A stretch of 64,000 bases of DNA. It comes from DATKJS01 sp964551995. Lineage in GTDB: Bacteria > Acidobacteriota > Aminicenantia > Aminicenantales > Saccharicenantaceae. Positions within the stretch are counted from its first letter, which is position 1. Every line of letters starts with the position of its first letter. The notes below the pieces were generated by a model. That model worked only from the letters and a program-made list of their open reading frames with translations. It was not told the origin of the DNA and did no database searches. Both the position numbers and the translations under genes were made by a program. The DNA lies in assembly GCA_964551995.1 (NCBI GenBank), contig CAZKFD010000011.1, positions 319,276 through 383,275 on the forward strand, written 5' to 3'. Positions 25,874 through 35,250 of this stretch are shown in pieces.

Positions 25874-27196
25874 ATACGCGTCGTAAAGCGGCAAGGAGAT
25901 TTTTCAAAAAAAGCAGGACCGGCATTACTTCTCGCTGTATCTTTCCTCTGCTTCACCTCAGGGCGCGCTGAGGATGTCATCAAGCCGGGCGAAACGCTCA
26001 GCCTGGACAAGTGCCTTCAGATCGCGCTCGAACACCTGCCCGCGATTCTGGCGGCTCGGGCCACGACCGAGGTCGATAAGAGCCTCGTCCGCCAGGCCGA
26101 ATCGGCTTATTATCCTCAGATCGTGTGGGATTCGTCGCTCGGGCGCACAGCCGTCGGTCCGAGGATTTCGGTCGGGATCCCGGTGCCCGGGATAACCTAC
26201 AATTCCTATTCGACGGGCCCCAGCCTCACTCAGAACATCTTCGATTTCGGGAGAACGCCCACCCAGGTCAGGATCCAGAACCTGACCTACAACGCTTCCG
26301 TCTCCGATCTCGAAACCGCGACGCATCAGGCTATCTTCACCGTCAAGCAGAGCTACTACGGCGTCCTTCAGGCTAAGCACAACGAGCAGGTCGCGGACGA
26401 AGCGGTGAAACAATACCAACTCCATCTCGACCAGGCCAAGGGACAATATGACGTCGGGATGGCGCCGAAGTACGACGTCACGGAAGCCCAGGTGAACCTG
26501 GGCAACGCCAAGCTGAACCTGATCAAGGCCCAGTACGCCGTACATCTGGCTCTGGCCACGTTGAGCAGCGCCATGGGCGTCACCGGGACGATCGATTACG
26601 ATGTCGTGGACAACCTGTCGTTCGAGGCTTACAAGGTCTCCCTCCAGGACGCGCTGGAGGAAGCGTACAAGAACAGGCCCGAGATGGCGTCCATCATCGC
26701 CAAGCGGAAGGCCGCGGAGAGTTCGATCAGCTTGGCCAAAGAGGGATATTTCCCGACTCTGAGCGGCTCGGCGTCCTGGGGCTACTCCGGCAACACGTTT
26801 CCGCTCACGAGTACCTGGAGCCTGGCGCTGAGCTTCGATATCCCCCTCTTCAACGGGTTCATGACGCCGGCCCAGGTCGCGCAGGCCCGGGCGAACCTGA
26901 ACGTGCTCCGGGCGGATGAGGAGTCTCAGCGGCAGTCGATCTATCTCGCCGTCCAGCAGGCCTACCTGACTCTCAAGCAGGATGAGGAGCTCGTGCCTGT
27001 TTCCGAGCTCAATGTCACGGCGGCCCAGGAGAATTTCGATATCGCGAACGGGAGCTACATCGAAGGCGTCGGCGACCCGATCCAGGTCGCCGACGCCAGC
27101 GCCGCGCTGGTCAGCGCCAAGATCGCCTACATCCAGGCGCTCTACAATTGCAAAGTCGATCGAGCGAACCTCGAGCTGGCTATGGGGTTAAAATGA
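25874..27196 (+). CDS. TolC-family outer-membrane efflux protein (apparent ATA start)
   Basis: The frame encodes about 440 residues, a normal TolC length. It has a signal peptide (GPALLLAVSFLCFTSGRAED), SLDKCLQIALEHLPAILAARA at the start of the first coiled-coil, and a second repeat with YLTLKQDEELVPVSELNVTAAQENFDIANGSY. Between the in-frame stop TGA 25805 and the signal peptide there is no ATG, GTG or TTG. A good AAAGGAAGG site at 25859-25867 points to ATA 25874 (ATA-CGC-GTC). The first in-frame ATG (26192) or GTG near 26123 would remove the export signal. It overlaps the next gene by ATGA and should form the outer-membrane channel of the MacAB-like pump. Confidence 0.8.
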   Translation: MRVVKRQGDFSKKAGPALLLAVSFLCFTSGRAEDVIKPGETLSLDKCLQIALEHLPAILAARATTEVDKSLVRQAESAYYPQIVWDSSLGRTAVGPRISVGIPVPGITYNSYSTGPSLTQNIFDFGRTPTQVRIQNLTYNASVSDLETATHQAIFTVKQSYYGVLQAKHNEQVADEAVKQYQLHLDQAKGQYDVGMAPKYDVTEAQVNLGNAKLNLIKAQYAVHLALATLSSAMGVTGTIDYDVVDNLSFEAYKVSLQDALEEAYKNRPEMASIIAKRKAAESSISLAKEGYFPTLSGSASWGYSGNTFPLTSTWSLALSFDIPLFNGFMTPAQVAQARANLNVLRADEESQRQSIYLAVQQAYLTLKQDEELVPVSELNVTAAQENFDIANGSYIEGVGDPIQVADASAALVSAKIAYIQALYNCKVDRANLELAMGLK

Positions 27197-28374
27197 AAAA
27201 GACCATCATCCCGATCATGACTTTTTCGTCCTTGGTTTTTACGTTCTTCATGTTCAACGGCTGCAAGAACTCGGCGTCCGACTATGTGACGCAGAACGTC
27301 ACGCGCGGCGACATCATCACCGCCGTCACGGCGACGGGCACGATCAATGCCGTCACGAACGTCAATGTGGGTTCGCAGATTTCGGGCTTGATCACGAAGC
27401 TTTTCGTCGATTACAACTCGGCCGTCAAGAAGGGCCAGCTCTGTGCCCTGATCGATCCCACCCTGACCCAGGCCCAGCTGGACCAGGCCCAGGCGAACGT
27501 GGCCAACGCCAAGGCGAATGTGGACAAGGCCGCGGCCACCGAGGCCAACGACAAGCTGACGTGGGAGCGGTACAAAAACCTTTACCAGCGGAACCTTGTC
27601 GCCAAGAGCCAGGTGGACGCGGCCGAGACGGCGTACCTGACGGACCATGCCTCGACAGCGGCCGCCAAAACCCAGGTCACAGTGGCCCAGGCCGCCCTCA
27701 CCCAGGCCCAGACAAACCTTGTCTATACGAAGATCGTCTCGCCGGTTGACGGCATGGTCATCTCGCGCAACATCGATGTCGGTCAGACCGTCGCCGCAAG
27801 CTTCCAGACGCCCACGCTTTTCATGATTGCCGCTGACCTGACGAAGATGCAGATCGACACGACCGTGGACGAAGCCGACATTGCCTCGGTTAAAGTCGGA
27901 CAGGACGTGGAGTTCAACGTCGACGCCTATCCCGACGTGACATTCAAGGGCAAGGTCAATCAGGTCAGGAACGCTTCGACCATCGTCCAGAACGTCGTCA
28001 CCTATGACGTCGTCGTAAGCGTCGACAACCGGGACATGAGGCTCATGCCGGGCATGACGGCCGATGTCTCGATCATCACCTCCGTCGTCCGGAATGTCCT
28101 GCGTATCCCGAATATCGCCCTGAGGTTCAAACCGACCACGACGACGACGGCGGTGACGGCAACGACGGCGCCGAGGCCGTCTGGAACCGGCTATCATGGG
28201 CCCGCCGTCTTCATCCTGGAAAACGGCCGGCCCAAACGTGTTCCTGTCAAGATCGGGTTCAGCGACGGGAGTTATACGGAGCTCGTTTCGGGCGATCTCA
28301 AGGAGGGCCAGCCGGTCATCATCGAGTCCCTGGCCAAGGGGAACCGTCAGCCCTCCGGCTTCAGGATGTTCTGA
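27193..28374 (+). CDS. MacA/HlyD-type periplasmic adaptor protein (lipoprotein)
   Basis: A protein of 393 residues. The N-terminal signal leads to Cys24 in FMFNGCKN, a plausible lipobox. The lipoyl/biotinyl-like halves are at ATGTINAVTNVNVGSQISG and SPVDGMVISRNIDVGQTV, separated by a long Ala/Gln-rich coiled-coil hairpin. The membrane-proximal beta-barrel is QDVEFNVDAYPDVTFKGKV. A run of Thr near 305-318 (TTTTTAVTATT) is low-complexity. It links the inner-membrane MacB pair to the TolC-like channel and overlaps the latter by ATGA. Confidence 0.9.
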   Translation: MKKTIIPIMTFSSLVFTFFMFNGCKNSASDYVTQNVTRGDIITAVTATGTINAVTNVNVGSQISGLITKLFVDYNSAVKKGQLCALIDPTLTQAQLDQAQANVANAKANVDKAAATEANDKLTWERYKNLYQRNLVAKSQVDAAETAYLTDHASTAAAKTQVTVAQAALTQAQTNLVYTKIVSPVDGMVISRNIDVGQTVAASFQTPTLFMIAADLTKMQIDTTVDEADIASVKVGQDVEFNVDAYPDVTFKGKVNQVRNASTIVQNVVTYDVVVSVDNRDMRLMPGMTADVSIITSVVRNVLRIPNIALRFKPTTTTTAVTATTAPRPSGTGYHGPAVFILENGRPKRVPVKIGFSDGSYTELVSGDLKEGQPVIIESLAKGNRQPSGFRMF

Positions 28375-28375
28375 G

Positions 28376-29109
<734 letters not shown>

Positions 29110-29113
<4 letters not shown>

Positions 29114-30342
29114 TCAACGTGTTCTGGACCCTGAAGATTGCATTGAATGCCCTGCGATCAAATAAGATGCGGTCGGCCCTGACGATGCTCGGCGTCATCA
29201 TCGGCGTCGCGGCCGTCATCGCCATGCTGGCCGTCGGGACGGGCGCGAGCCGGAGGATCTCGGATCAGATCCAAAGCATCGGCAGCAACCTGCTCGTCAT
29301 CCTCCCGGGGTCGATCACCTCGGGCGGCGTTCGGATGGGCTCCGGGGCGCAGCCGACGCTGACCCTGAACGATGCGGAAGCCATTAAGAAAGAGTGCCCG
29401 GCCGTTCTTTACGTCGCGCCGATGCTCGGGGGTACCGCCCAGGTCATCTACGGCCACACGAACTGGTCGACCGGGGTCCAGGGGACGACGCCGGACTTCC
29501 TGGACCTCCGGAACTGGCCGCTCTCCGCCGGCCGGGCGTTCACGGACCAGGACGTCCGGAGCGCGACCAAGGTCTGTCTCCTGGGCCAGACCGTCGTGGA
29601 CAACCTCTTCGGCAGCGAAGACCCCGTGGGGCTGGTGGTCAGGATCAAGAACATCCCCTTCAAGGTCCTGGGTATTCTGGCCGTCAAAGGCCAGTCGGCC
29701 GTCGGCCAGGACCAGGACGATACCGTCCTCATCCCCGTGACGACGGCCCAGAAGAGGCTTTTCGGAACACTTTTCCCGGGAATGGTCCGGACCGTCATGG
29801 TGGAAGCCACGAGTTATGCCCTGTTGGACGCGGCCCAGCAGCAGCAGATCGAGCCTTTGCTCAGACAGCGGCATCATCTTAGCCAGAAGCAGGATGATGA
29901 TTTTACGATCCGGAACCTGACCCAGTTCCTGCAGGCGGCCGAGGAGTCATCGCGGGTCATGACGCTTCTTCTCGGCGCCATCGCCTCCGTGTCCCTCCTC
30001 GTCGGCGGGATCGGCATCATGAATATCATGCTCGTCTCGGTGACGGAGCGGACGCGGGAGATCGGGATCCGCATGGCCGTGGGCGCCAAGACGCGGGCCA
30101 TCCGGATGCAGTTTATCTCCGAGGCCCTCACGCTCTCGATGATCGGCGGCATCATGGGGACGCTCAGCGGCATCGTGGTCTCGAAGATCATCTCGGCCCT
30201 CGCCGGATGGTCCACGGTGATCTCGGGCTTTTCGATCGTCCTGGCGTTCGGCTTTTCCGCGCTCGTGGGAATCTTCTTCGGCTATTACCCCGCATACAAG
30301 GCATCCCTTCTCGACCCGATCCTGGCGCTGCGTTACGAGTAA
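29110..30342 (+). CDS. MacB-type ABC transporter permease
   Basis: A protein of 410 residues. The N-terminal helix (KMRSALTMLGVIIGVAAVIAM) is followed by a periplasmic MacB_PCD domain (about 45-275). Three C-terminal FtsX helices follow, with the conserved GGIGIMNIMLVSVTERTREIGIRMAVGAK. It ends with the family's PAYKASLLDPILALRYE. It is the fourth gene of the TolC-MacA-ATPase-permease unit. Confidence 0.92.
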
Positions 30343-30360
30343 GAGTCCCGTTTTCTACGG

Positions 30361-30388
30361 GCCCGGACGGATGCTTCGCTGGCCGGGC
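30361..30388. terminator. Hairpin after the efflux operon
   Basis: GCCCGG and CCGGGC flank a 16-base loop region between the MacB permease stop and the thioredoxin-like gene. There is no T-run, so it is a weak or factor-dependent terminator at best. Confidence 0.3.
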
Positions 30389-30402
30389 TAAAAGGGTAGG
30401 AT

Positions 30403-30735
30403 ATGAGCAGAATCTGCAGCTCGCAGGAGGCCGCGGCCGCCATTAGATCGGGCGCGGGGGTCTTCGTCCTTTTTTACGCCGACTGGTGCCCGTTTTCGCG
30501 GGCCTTCCTGCCGGTTTACGAGAGGTTTGCCGCCGGCCGGGAGGGAAAGTTCTTCCGCCTCCTGCTCGAAGGCAATGAGGCCTTCTTCCGGGAGCAAGCC
30601 ATCGAAGTGTATCCGTCGGTTCTGTTCTTTAAGGATGGGCAGGTCGCCCGGCGCCTCGACGGGCGCCACCTCGTCGGCCTCAGGGAAAAGCAGCTTGCCG
30701 ACCTGATCGCTTCCTGCGATGGGGGCGGGGACTGA
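30403..30735 (+). CDS. Thioredoxin-like protein with monothiol WCPFS active site
   Basis: A protein of 110 residues with a thioredoxin fold: FVLFYADWCPFSRAFLPVYERF and the cis-proline segment EVYPSVLFFKDG. The second active-site Cys is Ser, so it cannot carry out the usual dithiol exchange alone. It may act in mixed-disulfide, glutathionylation or structural roles; this is inference. There is no signal peptide, so it is cytosolic. It lies 60 bases after the efflux permease gene. Confidence 0.82.
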   Translation: MSRICSSQEAAAAIRSGAGVFVLFYADWCPFSRAFLPVYERFAAGREGKFFRLLLEGNEAFFREQAIEVYPSVLFFKDGQVARRLDGRHLVGLREKQLADLIASCDGGGD

Positions 30736-30745
30736 CGCGGAGCCG

Positions 30746-30883
30746 TCAGGCCTCTTCGACGACCTTCCTGCCGATTACGTCGGCCAGCGCGTACACCGGC
30801 GCCTCGAGGTCGCCGAAAAACCTCACCCGGCGCCGGCCCGGGCTGACGCTTTCAACCGGGACGACGTCGCTCCTGGCTGACAT
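30746..30883 (-). CDS. Possible small protein (45 aa)
   Basis: An open frame MSARSDVVPVESVSP...LADVIGRKVVEEA on the minus strand. It fills the gap between the thioredoxin-like gene and the DUF4440 gene. The C-terminus looks protein-like (hydrophobic/acidic alternation). The Shine-Dalgarno candidate GGAG is about 13 bases away, so the start is weak. No family is recognised. It may be chance coding in GC-rich DNA. Confidence 0.28.
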   Translation of the reverse strand: MSARSDVVPVESVSPGRRRVRFFGDLEAPVYALADVIGRKVVEEA

Positions 30884-30978
30884 AAGCCCGCGCTCACTCC
30901 CGTCGAGCGGCCCTTGCGATTTCAGCTGCAAAAAGTGTAATGTGGAGGCCTGCCCTCATCGATGAGCGGAGAAACGAG

Positions 30979-31416
30979 ATGAAAAAGATAATGATTACGG
31001 TCTTTGTCATCCTCTGCTTGGGCGGCCTCGCTGCGGCCCGGTCCGGCCCGCCGCCCGAAAGTGCGATCAAGACGGTCCTCGACCTCCAGAAGGGCGCCTG
31101 GAACAGGGGCGACATCGAGGGATTCATGGCCTATTACTGGAAATCCGACGACCTGACCTTTCAATCGGGAGGCCGGCGGACCCGGGGCTGGGCCGCAGTC
31201 ATGGACCGGTACAGGAAGAACTACGCGCCCGACAAGATGGGGAAGCTCGAGTTCAGCGACCTCGAAATCCGGGCTCTTTCCAGGGACTCGGCCTACGTCC
31301 TGGGCCGCTTCCGACTCGACCTGGGCGGCTCGGTCCGCGAAGGCGTTTTCACGCTCATCTTCAGGCGGATGAAGGACGGCTGGCGGATCGTTCACGACCA
31401 CACCTCGTCGGAATGA
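30979..31416 (+). CDS. Exported DUF4440/SnoaL-like (NTF2-fold) protein
   Basis: A protein of 145 residues. A signal peptide is evident (MKKIMITVFVILCLGGLAAA). The mature part matches the NTF2-like pattern: IKTVLDLQKGAWNRGDIEGFMAYYW, a mid region with GWAAVMDRYRKNY, and the C-terminal RRMKDGWRIVHDHTSS. Fold members bind small ligands or act as enzymes; function here is unknown. ATG 30979 is set by the signal peptide. Confidence 0.8.
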   Translation: MKKIMITVFVILCLGGLAAARSGPPPESAIKTVLDLQKGAWNRGDIEGFMAYYWKSDDLTFQSGGRRTRGWAAVMDRYRKNYAPDKMGKLEFSDLEIRALSRDSAYVLGRFRLDLGGSVREGVFTLIFRRMKDGWRIVHDHTSSE

Positions 31417-31564
31417 TCCCTCCGGCGGCCGGGGAATCCTTGCGAACTCCGCCTCTTTGAGAAATAATCGTTGCCGGTCCCGGGTCGAAAAGACCGGAGA
31501 GGATCATGGGTCCCGCCCCTGGCGCCGGCCCGATTCGAAGGAATCTGCGTTTGGAGGTCATCTG

Positions 31565-33628
31565 ATGCGTCGGAAGATTCTTTTCTCGGCCACCGTCTTC
31601 GTGTTCCTCAGCGCGGCGCTTGCCGCAGCCAGCCCCGCTTTTTCCGCCGAGACCCATCCGTTCTCGGTCCACGACATGCTGGCCATGGACCGCATCTCGG
31701 ATTCCAAGGTCTCTCCGGACGGAAAATGGGTCGTATTCGATGTCTGGACCGCCGACCTCGAGGCGAACCGGGGCCGGACCGACATTTGGCTCGTCGCCGC
31801 GGACGGCACGGGCCTTCGCCGCCTGACGACGCATCCGGCGGCCGATTTCAACGCCCGCTGGGCCCCCGACGGGAAGACCATCTTCTTCCTATCCACGCGC
31901 TCGGGCTCATCCCAGGTCTGGCGCATCCGCGTCGATGGCGGGGAGGCCCAACAGGTCACGAACCTGCCGCTCGACGTGGAGAACCTCATCGTCTCCCCCG
32001 ACGGAAAGAGCCTCGCCGTCACCATGGACGTCTTTGCGGGGCGGAGCGTCGAGGAAACGGCCGGCAGGCTTGCGGCGATCGAAAAGGAGAAATCCTCCGG
32101 GCAGCTTTACGACAAACTCTTCATCCGTCACTGGGACACCTGGTGCGACGGCCGCCGTTCGCACGTGTTCGCGCTGCCGGCGTCCGGCGGGACGGCGAGG
32201 GACCTGATGCCCGGCATGGATGCCGACACGCCCTCAAAACCCTTCGGCGGTCCCGAGGAGATCGCCTTCGCCCCCGACGGGAGCGAGGTCATCTTCACGG
32301 CCAGGGACGCCGGCAGAGAAGAGGCTTGGTCGACGGATTTCAACCTCTACGCCGTGCCCGTGGACGGCTCGCACCCGCCCCGCTGCCTTACGGCGGCCAA
32401 CAAGGCCTGGGATACGACACCGGTCTTCTCTCCTGACGGAAAGACCATGGCCTACCTGGCCATGTCACGGCCCGGCTATGAATCCGACCGCTTTCGGGTC
32501 GTGCTCATGCCCTGGCCCGACCGGCAGGGAAAGGAGCGCGTTCTGACCGAGAAATGGGACTTCTCGATCTCGGCCTTGTGCTGGTCCGCGGACGGGACGA
32601 AGATCCTGGCCACGGCTCCCGACAAGGGCCAGACCTCGCTCTTTGCCATCGATATCGCCACCGGGAAGGCCGAAACGATCGTCGGGCCGGGGACGGTGGC
32701 CGCCTTCGGCCCCGCGGCGTCGGGCCGGATCATTTTCGAGCGGAACTGCCTCAAGTCTCCGACCGAGATCTACTCCGTCAAGGACGACGGCTCGGACGAG
32801 CGGGCCGTCACCCGGATCAATGCTGGCGAGACGGCCGCGGCGCACATGGGTGATTATGAACAGTTCAGCTTCCCCGGCTGGAACAACGAGACCGTCTACG
32901 GCATCGTCGTCAAGCCCGTCGACTTCGACCCGGCGAAGAAATACCCGGTCGCGTTCCTCATCCACGGCGGCCCGCAGGGGTCCTTCAGCAACGACTTCCA
33001 CTACCGCTGGAACCCGCAGGCCTACGCCGGAGCGGGCTACGCGGTCGTCATGGTCGATTTTCACGGCTCGACCGGCTACGGGCAGGCCTTCTGCGATTCG
33101 ATCCGGGGGGACTGGGGCGGAAAGCCTCTCGTGGACCTCAAGAAGGGCCTGGCCGCGGCTCTGCAGAAATATCCCTGGATGGACGGGGACCGCGTCGGGG
33201 CGCTGGGCGCCTCCTTCGGAGCCTACATGATCAACTGGATCGAGGGAAACTGGCCGGACCGCTTCAAGTGCCTCGTCAGCCACGACGGGAACCTGGACGA
33301 GCGGGCCGCCTATTACGACACGGAGGAGCTGTGGTTCCCGGAATGGGACCATATGGGGACGCCTGGGGACAACCCCGAGAGCTACGAGAAGCAGAATCCC
33401 GTGAATTTCGTCAAAAACTGGAAGACGCCGATGCTCGTCATCCACGGCGGCCGGGACTTCAGGATTCCGGACTCGCAGGGGATCTCGAGCTTCACCGCCT
33501 GCCAGAGGCGCGGTATCCCGAGCCGCTTCCTGTATTTCCCGGACGAGAGCCACTGGGTCCTCAAGCCGGCCAACTCCGTCCTCTGGCACGAGACGGTCAT
33601 CGGCTGGCTCGACAGGTGGCTGAAATAG
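31565..33628 (+). CDS. S9 family (prolyl oligopeptidase-type) exported peptidase
   Basis: A protein of 687 residues with a signal peptide (about 1-27). The N-terminal two-thirds are a beta-propeller with TolB/WD-like repeats (SPDGKWVVFDVW, APDGKTIFFLST, SPDGKTMAYLAM). The C-terminal alpha/beta hydrolase carries Ser550 in GALGASFGAYM, Asp631 in GGRDFRIPD and His663 in DESHWVLKP. It should cleave peptides, probably dipeptides or acyl-peptides, in the periplasm. GGAGG lies 8 bases before ATG 31565, deciding against the longer frame. Confidence 0.92.
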   Translation: MRRKILFSATVFVFLSAALAAASPAFSAETHPFSVHDMLAMDRISDSKVSPDGKWVVFDVWTADLEANRGRTDIWLVAADGTGLRRLTTHPAADFNARWAPDGKTIFFLSTRSGSSQVWRIRVDGGEAQQVTNLPLDVENLIVSPDGKSLAVTMDVFAGRSVEETAGRLAAIEKEKSSGQLYDKLFIRHWDTWCDGRRSHVFALPASGGTARDLMPGMDADTPSKPFGGPEEIAFAPDGSEVIFTARDAGREEAWSTDFNLYAVPVDGSHPPRCLTAANKAWDTTPVFSPDGKTMAYLAMSRPGYESDRFRVVLMPWPDRQGKERVLTEKWDFSISALCWSADGTKILATAPDKGQTSLFAIDIATGKAETIVGPGTVAAFGPAASGRIIFERNCLKSPTEIYSVKDDGSDERAVTRINAGETAAAHMGDYEQFSFPGWNNETVYGIVVKPVDFDPAKKYPVAFLIHGGPQGSFSNDFHYRWNPQAYAGAGYAVVMVDFHGSTGYGQAFCDSIRGDWGGKPLVDLKKGLAAALQKYPWMDGDRVGALGASFGAYMINWIEGNWPDRFKCLVSHDGNLDERAAYYDTEELWFPEWDHMGTPGDNPESYEKQNPVNFVKNWKTPMLVIHGGRDFRIPDSQGISSFTACQRRGIPSRFLYFPDESHWVLKPANSVLWHETVIGWLDRWLK

Positions 33629-33653
33629 GAGCCGGACCATCTTCTCTTTGCGG

Positions 33654-33725
33654 CGGGATGGGTCGATCATGAGCGTGACGCTGGCCGTTCCAAGCCGAGC
33701 GAAAAAAGGGATTTCCTATCCATAG
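33654..33725 (+). repeat. Degenerate dispersed repeat, copy C (left edge of ars segment)
   Basis: About 70 bases resembling copy A at 38362-38432, same orientation, sharing CGGCCGTTCCA-type and GAAAAAAGG-ATTTC blocks followed by ATCCATA. It lies directly after the S9 peptidase gene. The rest of the gap to arsM (33726-33931) is AT-richer and holds no gene. Confidence 0.6.
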
Positions 33726-33931
33726 AATGTCAGCTTCTTGATGCCTGTCCGGGGTTCCGAACGCGAAGGTACGGCTGGCTGCGCAAAAGGGTAACGGATT
33801 TAAACCTTCTAGGTATTTTTAATTATGGATGAGAATTAAATTTTTCTTGGGGTGATCTAAGAAGCGACCCATGAACTATGGTCCACAAGTCGGAGGTTCT
33901 GCCCTGTCAGACATGCCCTTTCATACTTAGG

Positions 33932-34783
33932 CTATTCAGCCTGTTTGCTCTCGGGCTTGAAGGCGCTGATACTTAGACTGAGAACCGACGAGGCATGTTC
34001 GACGAGCTCTTCCCGCTTAAGATTGAGTTTCTTGGCAACCTCTGGGACTAGCGAGTCCTCGAGCACGAGCTCGGCTGGGAAAGCCTTCTCGCTGACGACC
34101 TTAACTTCCTTAAACCCAGCCTCGCGTATGGCGTCCAGGTATTGGTCCTTGATCAGAGCTCCGGCAATACAGGCAACATAAGCCTCAACGGATGCCCGGA
34201 TAGCCGGAGGCAACGGTTTCTTTAACGCCAGGTCGGAAACCATCAGCCGGCCGCCTGGCTTAAGGACCCGGAAGGCCTCCTTAAAAACGCGAAGCTTGTT
34301 TGTTGATAGATTGATGACACAATTCGAGATGATGACATCTACAGAACCGTCTGCCACAGGGAGATTCTCAATCTCGCCGAGCCTGAATTCGGTATTGGTG
34401 AACCCTCCGGATCTCGCATTCTCCCGGGCTTTGTCGATCATCTCGGGAGTCATATCAACTCCGATAACGCGCCCCTGAGGACCCACCTTGCGGGCGGCTA
34501 AGAAACAATCGATCCCTGCTCCCGAGCCAAGGTCGAGGACGACCTCCCCTTTCTTCAGGCCGGCCAGGGCCGCCGGGTTTCCGCAACCTAGACCGAGGTT
34601 GGCTTCTTCGGGGATGCTCTCAAGCTCAGCGGCTGAGTACCCAACGCGCAAACTGCTCTGCCCATCAACGCCAGCGTCCTCGATTCCGCACGGCGAAGGG
34701 CCGCAACACGACCCCTGTTTCTTCGCCGCCCGGGCATACCTATCTCTGACGGACTTCTTAATTGCGTTGTCTTTGATGTTCAT
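33932..34783 (-). CDS. arsM: Arsenite S-adenosylmethyltransferase
   Basis: A protein of 283 residues. N-terminal SCCGPSPCG and the ArsM-specific EEANLGLGCGNPAAL precede SAM motif I (VLDLGSGAGIDCFLA). The conserved cysteines that hold As(III) include those in GLGCG, ISNCVIN and VACIAG. It methylates arsenite to volatile or less retained forms. ATG 34783 has GGAGAAACGCT just upstream. It is the last gene of the arsR-ACR3-arsC-arsM unit. Its base composition is lower in GC than the flanking core genes. Confidence 0.93.
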   Translation of the reverse strand: MNIKDNAIKKSVRDRYARAAKKQGSCCGPSPCGIEDAGVDGQSSLRVGYSAAELESIPEEANLGLGCGNPAALAGLKKGEVVLDLGSGAGIDCFLAARKVGPQGRVIGVDMTPEMIDKARENARSGGFTNTEFRLGEIENLPVADGSVDVIISNCVINLSTNKLRVFKEAFRVLKPGGRLMVSDLALKKPLPPAIRASVEAYVACIAGALIKDQYLDAIREAGFKEVKVVSEKAFPAELVLEDSLVPEVAKKLNLKREELVEHASSVLSLSISAFKPESKQAE

Positions 34784-34820
34784 AGCGTTTCTCCTTCCAA
34801 TTCGGTTATTCATAACGGCC

Positions 34821-35240
34821 TCATTCTCTATTCAATAGATCTTGCCGAATCCAGTTCCCTATGTCATCACGTGATCGGCGAAAGCAGGCGAGGATTTCTT
34901 CATCCGTCCCCTGGCAAGCCGCAGGGTCTTCGAAGGCATGATGGATATATTCCTTGCCGCCGGGAAAGAACGGGCAACCCGTCTGGGAATCGTCGCAGAC
35001 CATGACAATATAATCGAAGCGCTGGCCCTCAAACTCGTCTATACTCTTTGAACGATGCGATGAAATATCGATTCCGATTTCGGCCATGGCCTTAATTGCT
35101 GAGGGATGGACCTCCGTCGCCTCTGTCCCTCCGCTAAATGCTTGGAACCGGTCCGAGTAATAAGCGTTGACCAATCCCTCGGCCATCTGAGACCGGGCCG
35201 AGTTATGGACGCAAATGAATAGGATTGTCTTCTTGCTCAT
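34821..35240 (-). CDS. arsC: Arsenate reductase, low-molecular-weight phosphatase (thioredoxin-coupled) type
   Basis: A protein of 139 residues. The P-loop CVHNSARS begins at Cys10 with the CX5R spacing of the ArsC/LMW-phosphatase family. The further Cys (VMVCDDSQTGCPFFPG) and DPAACQG match the thioredoxin-dependent type. It reduces arsenate to arsenite for export by ACR3 or methylation by ArsM. It lies 10 bases downstream of the ACR3 frame. Confidence 0.93.
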   Translation of the reverse strand: MSKKTILFICVHNSARSQMAEGLVNAYYSDRFQAFSGGTEATEVHPSAIKAMAEIGIDISSHRSKSIDEFEGQRFDYIVMVCDDSQTGCPFFPGGKEYIHHAFEDPAACQGTDEEILACFRRSRDDIGNWIRQDLLNRE

Positions 35241-35250
35241 GATGTGCTAA

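Noticed and set aside
28125..28170. ACGACG-rich microsatellite in the MacA-like gene
   Set aside because: It simply encodes the Thr-rich linker of the adaptor; the frame is intact.
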